A stretch of 16,483 nucleotides of DNA, taken from NCBI GenBank assembly GCA_028818695.1, contig JAPPNK010000017.1, positions 1 to 16,483 of the forward strand. Reading direction: 5' to 3'. Positions 14,040 to 16,483 of the stretch are shown here, one piece after another. How positions within the stretch are numbered: position 1 is the first letter of the stretch; each line of letters starts with the position of its first letter. This stretch comes from Candidatus Poribacteria bacterium. Lineage in GTDB: Bacteria; Poribacteria; WGA-4E; GCA-2687025. The position numbers and the translations under genes are program-made. The notes below the pieces were generated by a model. That model saw only the letters and a list, made by a program, of their open reading frames with translations, had not been told where the DNA came from and made no database searches.

Positions 14040-15212
14040 ATGTCCTTGTTCACCATGCCAAAAGACCAGATCAAGTTTGAAGACGTTGAAGCGTTTTGTC
14101 AAGAGTGGGGCGAAGGCGTCCGCGTCGAGTATAAAGCAGAGCGGAAGCATATCCCCAAAACTATTTCGGCTTTTGCAAATTCACAAGGCGGGGTTTTCAT
14201 CATCGGCGTAGAAACCGACGATGACAATAAAGCCGTGATTCCCATTAAGGGCATTCCCAAAGAAGGGGGCATTGAAGAAGCGATAACGCAGAGCGCGTCA
14301 ACGGGCATTTATCCGAGCGTCATGCCTGAAGTGACAATTGTCGATACCGAGAACGAGGGCCGTGTCGCGGTCGTCGTTCGGGTTGATGAAAGTCCCCTTG
14401 CGCCGCATGCGATTCAAAATAGCACGCAAGCTTATATTCGGACTGGCAGCGTCAGCCAGCCATATAAACTTGCGGATATGGACAGGATCCAGCACATGTT
14501 CAAGCGGCGCGAGGATTCAACGATCGTCTATGGGCAAATCATCAAGCGCATCGAAGAGCGCATGGCTCGGTATATTGATCCAGAGCTGCCAAGCATCACG
14601 GCGATTGCGCGGCCGGTTTTTCCTTACAAACCGATCATTTCAACAAGGGCGATCTATAATTTTATGAGGCGCGAAATTGGTAGACGTGCGATTTCAAGGA
14701 TTTCAGGAGGTGCCATTTATCGGACATCCCCTCTTAACGGCCTTTATTATTGTCGTTGGGAAATGAATGATCACGGTATCGTTTATGGAAATCGGCAATT
14801 GCCGATGGCGGACCCTGATGCAATTCATCATATGGACATTTACGAAGTTATCCAAGAGCTTCTTCGTTGCTCTGCACCTTTTTATGCGACATGCGAATAT
14901 CGCGGGAACATTGAAATGTCGCTGCGTCTTCAGAATATCGATGGAAAGAGCCTTATTTATGCTGGTGACGGCCACAACCTACCCAGCAACTACGAAGCTT
15001 ACAAATGCCATGGCTCCGAAATTCTCGCTTCTACGCAATTCCTTTCTGAGTCTCTGGTGAAAAGCGACATGGGAATCGGACATTTACCTAGAGATTCTAG
15101 CATCCGAATTGACCGAGAACCCCCTGAAATGCCTGATATTCTGTCGATATTTGAAGAACTAATTGATCAGATTCTTTGGGCGTTTGATATTGACCGGACG
15201 CCGGAGCAATAG
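14040..15212 (+). CDS. AlbA_2 (Schlafen-type) domain protein
   Basis: A 390-residue cytoplasmic protein. Residues ~25-145 match the AlbA_2 domain found in Schlafen-like and some defence or regulatory proteins: VEYKAERKHIPKTISAFANS at 29-48, then QGGVFIIGVETDD, a charged middle, VAVVVRVDESPLAPHAI, and YIRTGSVSQPYKLAD closing the domain. Members bind nucleic acid and some are nucleases; E30 and E34 are acidic residues in the region where Schlafen nucleases keep theirs. The remaining ~240 residues resemble no family I know and contain no obvious helicase or ATPase motif. ATG 14040 follows AGAAGGGA with a 6-nt spacer. GC is about 47% in the stretches I counted, against 60-70% nearby, and codon use is accordingly different. 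Inverted hairpin repeats lie on both sides, which suggests transfer. Divergent from the methyltransferase gene. Confidence 0.8.
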   Translation: MSLFTMPKDQIKFEDVEAFCQEWGEGVRVEYKAERKHIPKTISAFANSQGGVFIIGVETDDDNKAVIPIKGIPKEGGIEEAITQSASTGIYPSVMPEVTIVDTENEGRVAVVVRVDESPLAPHAIQNSTQAYIRTGSVSQPYKLADMDRIQHMFKRREDSTIVYGQIIKRIEERMARYIDPELPSITAIARPVFPYKPIISTRAIYNFMRREIGRRAISRISGGAIYRTSPLNGLYYCRWEMNDHGIVYGNRQLPMADPDAIHHMDIYEVIQELLRCSAPFYATCEYRGNIEMSLRLQNIDGKSLIYAGDGHNLPSNYEAYKCHGSEILASTQFLSESLVKSDMGIGHLPRDSSIRIDREPPEMPDILSIFEELIDQILWAFDIDRTPEQ

Positions 15213-15228
15213 ATTGTCAGCCTTTGAC

Positions 15229-15254
15229 CTCACCCTGCGCAGGCGGGGAAATCC
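15229..15254 (+). repeat. Diverged copy of the hairpin repeat
   Basis: CTCACCCTGCGCAGGCGGGG followed by AAATCC aligns with the left copy at 13911-13933 in the same orientation, with several changes. It starts 17 nt after the AlbA_2 stop and pairs head to head with the copy at 15276-15302. Confidence 0.5.
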
Positions 15255-15275
15255 TAAGTCTTGGCGGGCGGGACT

Positions 15276-15302
15276 CTGGATTCCCGCTTGCGCGGGAATG
15301 AC
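15276..15302 (-). repeat. Short palindromic (REP-like) repeat, right copy
   Basis: Contains a perfect 8-bp stem, ATTCCCGC (15280-15287) and GCGGGAAT (15292-15299), around the loop TTGC, followed by GAC. It is inverted relative to 13911-13933, so the two bracket the AlbA_2 gene. In RNA it could slow decay or end transcription weakly, but there is no T-run. Confidence 0.78.
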
Positions 15303-15332
15303 TGCCTGCGAGATTGAGCCGTCATGTAGAGG

Positions 15333-15361
15333 TTGAAACGGCGCGCGTTTGCGGCTATCGT
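15333..15361 (+). promoter_or_regulatory. Putative promoter of the exchanger gene
   Basis: TTGAAA (15333-15338) and TATCGT (15356-15361) are 17 nt apart. The transcript would start near 15368, leaving a ~48 nt leader to the GTG start. It lies just downstream of the hairpin repeats, so the exchanger is probably transcribed on its own. Confidence 0.5.
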
Positions 15362-15415
15362 AACGTCCCCGCGCCTTCTCAACGAAACAAACGGGCGGGT
15401 TAGACCGGAGGGTAT

Positions 15416-16459
15416 GTGGAACTGACATTGCTATGGGTTCAGCTGGCGTCTGCCGCTGGGCTGATTTTGGTTGCGGCGCACTTTATGGCGAAGTCGGTTG
15501 ATCATATCTCCGACGCGACAGGAATCGGGAAATCGTTTGCGGGGGTTGTCATGCTGGCGACCGCCACCTCCCTCCCGGAGCTTGGAACGGGCGTCAGCTC
15601 CATCGCCCTTGTCGGCGGAGAAATGGGGGTCAATCTCGCCGCAGGGGACGCCTTCGGGAGCAACCTGTTCAACCTGCTCATCATCGCCCTTCTCGACATC
15701 GCATGGCGAAAAAAACCGCTTCTCGCGTCGGTCAGCCGCTCCGCGCTGCTGGTCGGCGTTCTTGGCATGCTGATCATCAGCCTCGCCGCCGGCGCGACTC
15801 TGCTCTACCGCGTTGACACGCCGACGGCGACATGGCGAATCAGCCCGATGTCGATCGGCATTTTCTGCGTCTTCATCGCCTCCATGTATCTCATCTACAT
15901 GTCGGACAGACGCGATCAAGCGGAGGGCGCAGGCGCGCCCGTAGAGACGAACGAACCAAACGGCAGCCTCTCCAGATCGATCGTCATCTACTTCATCACA
16001 GCGGCGATTGTGGTCGGCTCGGCGGTTTGGCTCGCCAAAACGGGGGAGCATATCGCGGAGGAGATGAACTGGAGCGGCAGTTTTGTCGGGACTCTGTTTT
16101 TGGCGCTCAGCACGTCGCTGCCGGAGTTGGCGGCGTCGTTTGCGGCGCTGCGCCTCGGTTCGCCTGAGCTGGCGATCACAAACGTTCTCGGCAGCAACCT
16201 TTTCAACATGGGCTTTGTCCTGTTTCTGGACGACGCGGCGCTGTCGGGCGGGACTCTCTGGGCGAAGATCTCCAACACGCACGCGATCACAGGCGGCGCC
16301 GCGGTCGCTATGACGGTTGTCGTCATCGTCGGCATCTTCGCGCGGAAAGAAAAACGGCAGCGGCTTCCCGTCACGCCTGAAAGCGCGCTGCTCATTCTTC
16401 TCTACATCGCCGCCATGATCTTCATTATGGGTGGTACGCTCATGCGATGGCATTCATAA
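15416..16459 (+). CDS. CaCA-family sodium/calcium exchanger-like antiporter
   Basis: A 347-residue inner-membrane protein of the cation/Ca2+ exchanger superfamily, which couples Ca2+ (or another cation) efflux to Na+ or H+ entry. The two inverted alpha repeats are plain: TATSLPELGTGVSS at 49-62 with GDAFGSNLFN at 77-86, and LSTSLPELAASF at 231-242 with TNVLGSNLFN at 255-264; E55 and E237 are the expected ion ligands. About ten hydrophobic helices are spread through the chain, and a charged loop at about 164-187 separates the two halves. The start is GTG 15416 with GGAG at 15407-15410 (5-nt spacer); an ATG at 15414 is out of frame and a TTG at 15428 is a weaker option. Ion specificity cannot be read from sequence. 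Confidence 0.92.
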   Translation: MELTLLWVQLASAAGLILVAAHFMAKSVDHISDATGIGKSFAGVVMLATATSLPELGTGVSSIALVGGEMGVNLAAGDAFGSNLFNLLIIALLDIAWRKKPLLASVSRSALLVGVLGMLIISLAAGATLLYRVDTPTATWRISPMSIGIFCVFIASMYLIYMSDRRDQAEGAGAPVETNEPNGSLSRSIVIYFITAAIVVGSAVWLAKTGEHIAEEMNWSGSFVGTLFLALSTSLPELAASFAALRLGSPELAITNVLGSNLFNMGFVLFLDDAALSGGTLWAKISNTHAITGGAAVAMTVVVIVGIFARKEKRQRLPVTPESALLILLYIAAMIFIMGGTLMRWHS

Positions 16460-16483
16460 AAACCCTTTTACGACAGCGACGAG

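Noticed and set aside
13911-15302. Repeats read as a CRISPR array
   Set aside because: Few copies, in both orientations, without regular spacers, and each copy is a self-complementary hairpin of REP type; no cas gene nearby.
15431-16453. Open frame of 340 codons on the minus strand
   Set aside because: Antisense to the exchanger, whose two alpha repeats are unmistakable; the product is a charged, low-complexity chain.

Overview
This window is chromosomal DNA of a GC-rich (about 60%) Gram-negative bacterium. An outer-membrane beta-barrel type protein, a Wzz-like chain-length protein, a sulfotransferase and a xylose-isomerase-like sugar isomerase point to a surface-glycan-rich, probably uncultured lineage such as Poribacteria, Planctomycetes or Hydrogenedentes relatives. 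That placement is inference; the housekeeping proteins (L35, L20, PheS) are ordinary bacterial ones and do not fix a phylum by eye.

Layout. 198-989 (+) is a TIM-barrel sugar-phosphate isomerase/epimerase. 1060-2729 (+) is a translation operon rpmI-rplT-pheS, without infC before it or pheT after it. From 10190 down to 2715 (-) runs one tightly packed six-gene block: 6-phosphogluconate dehydrogenase, a HAD-family hydrolase, a sulfotransferase, a PfkB sugar kinase, an outer-membrane beta-barrel type protein and a Wzz-like inner-membrane coiled-coil protein. Its last gene overlaps the 3' end of pheS tail to tail by 15 nt. 10416-12256 (+) is a second operon: a MalK/UgpC-type ABC ATPase whose LSGGQ signature is replaced, a four-helix membrane protein joined to it by an ATGA overlap, and a small TPR protein.

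The right third looks like an accessory region. A DNA methyltransferase with a C-terminal Mrr-like nuclease domain (12276-13784, -) stands divergent to a gene of markedly lower GC encoding an AlbA_2 (Schlafen-type) protein (14040-15212, +). The AlbA_2 gene is bracketed by inverted copies of a short hairpin repeat. A CaCA-family sodium/calcium exchanger (15416-16459, +) closes the window.

The six-gene block could make, activate and sulfate a sugar and place it in a surface polysaccharide, but no glycosyltransferase, Wza or Wzx/Wzy gene is present here. The methyltransferase/AlbA_2 pair is the best candidate for a small defence module. No tRNA, rRNA, CRISPR array, transposase or convincing rho-independent terminator was seen. 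GC values quoted are hand counts on parts of the sequence.
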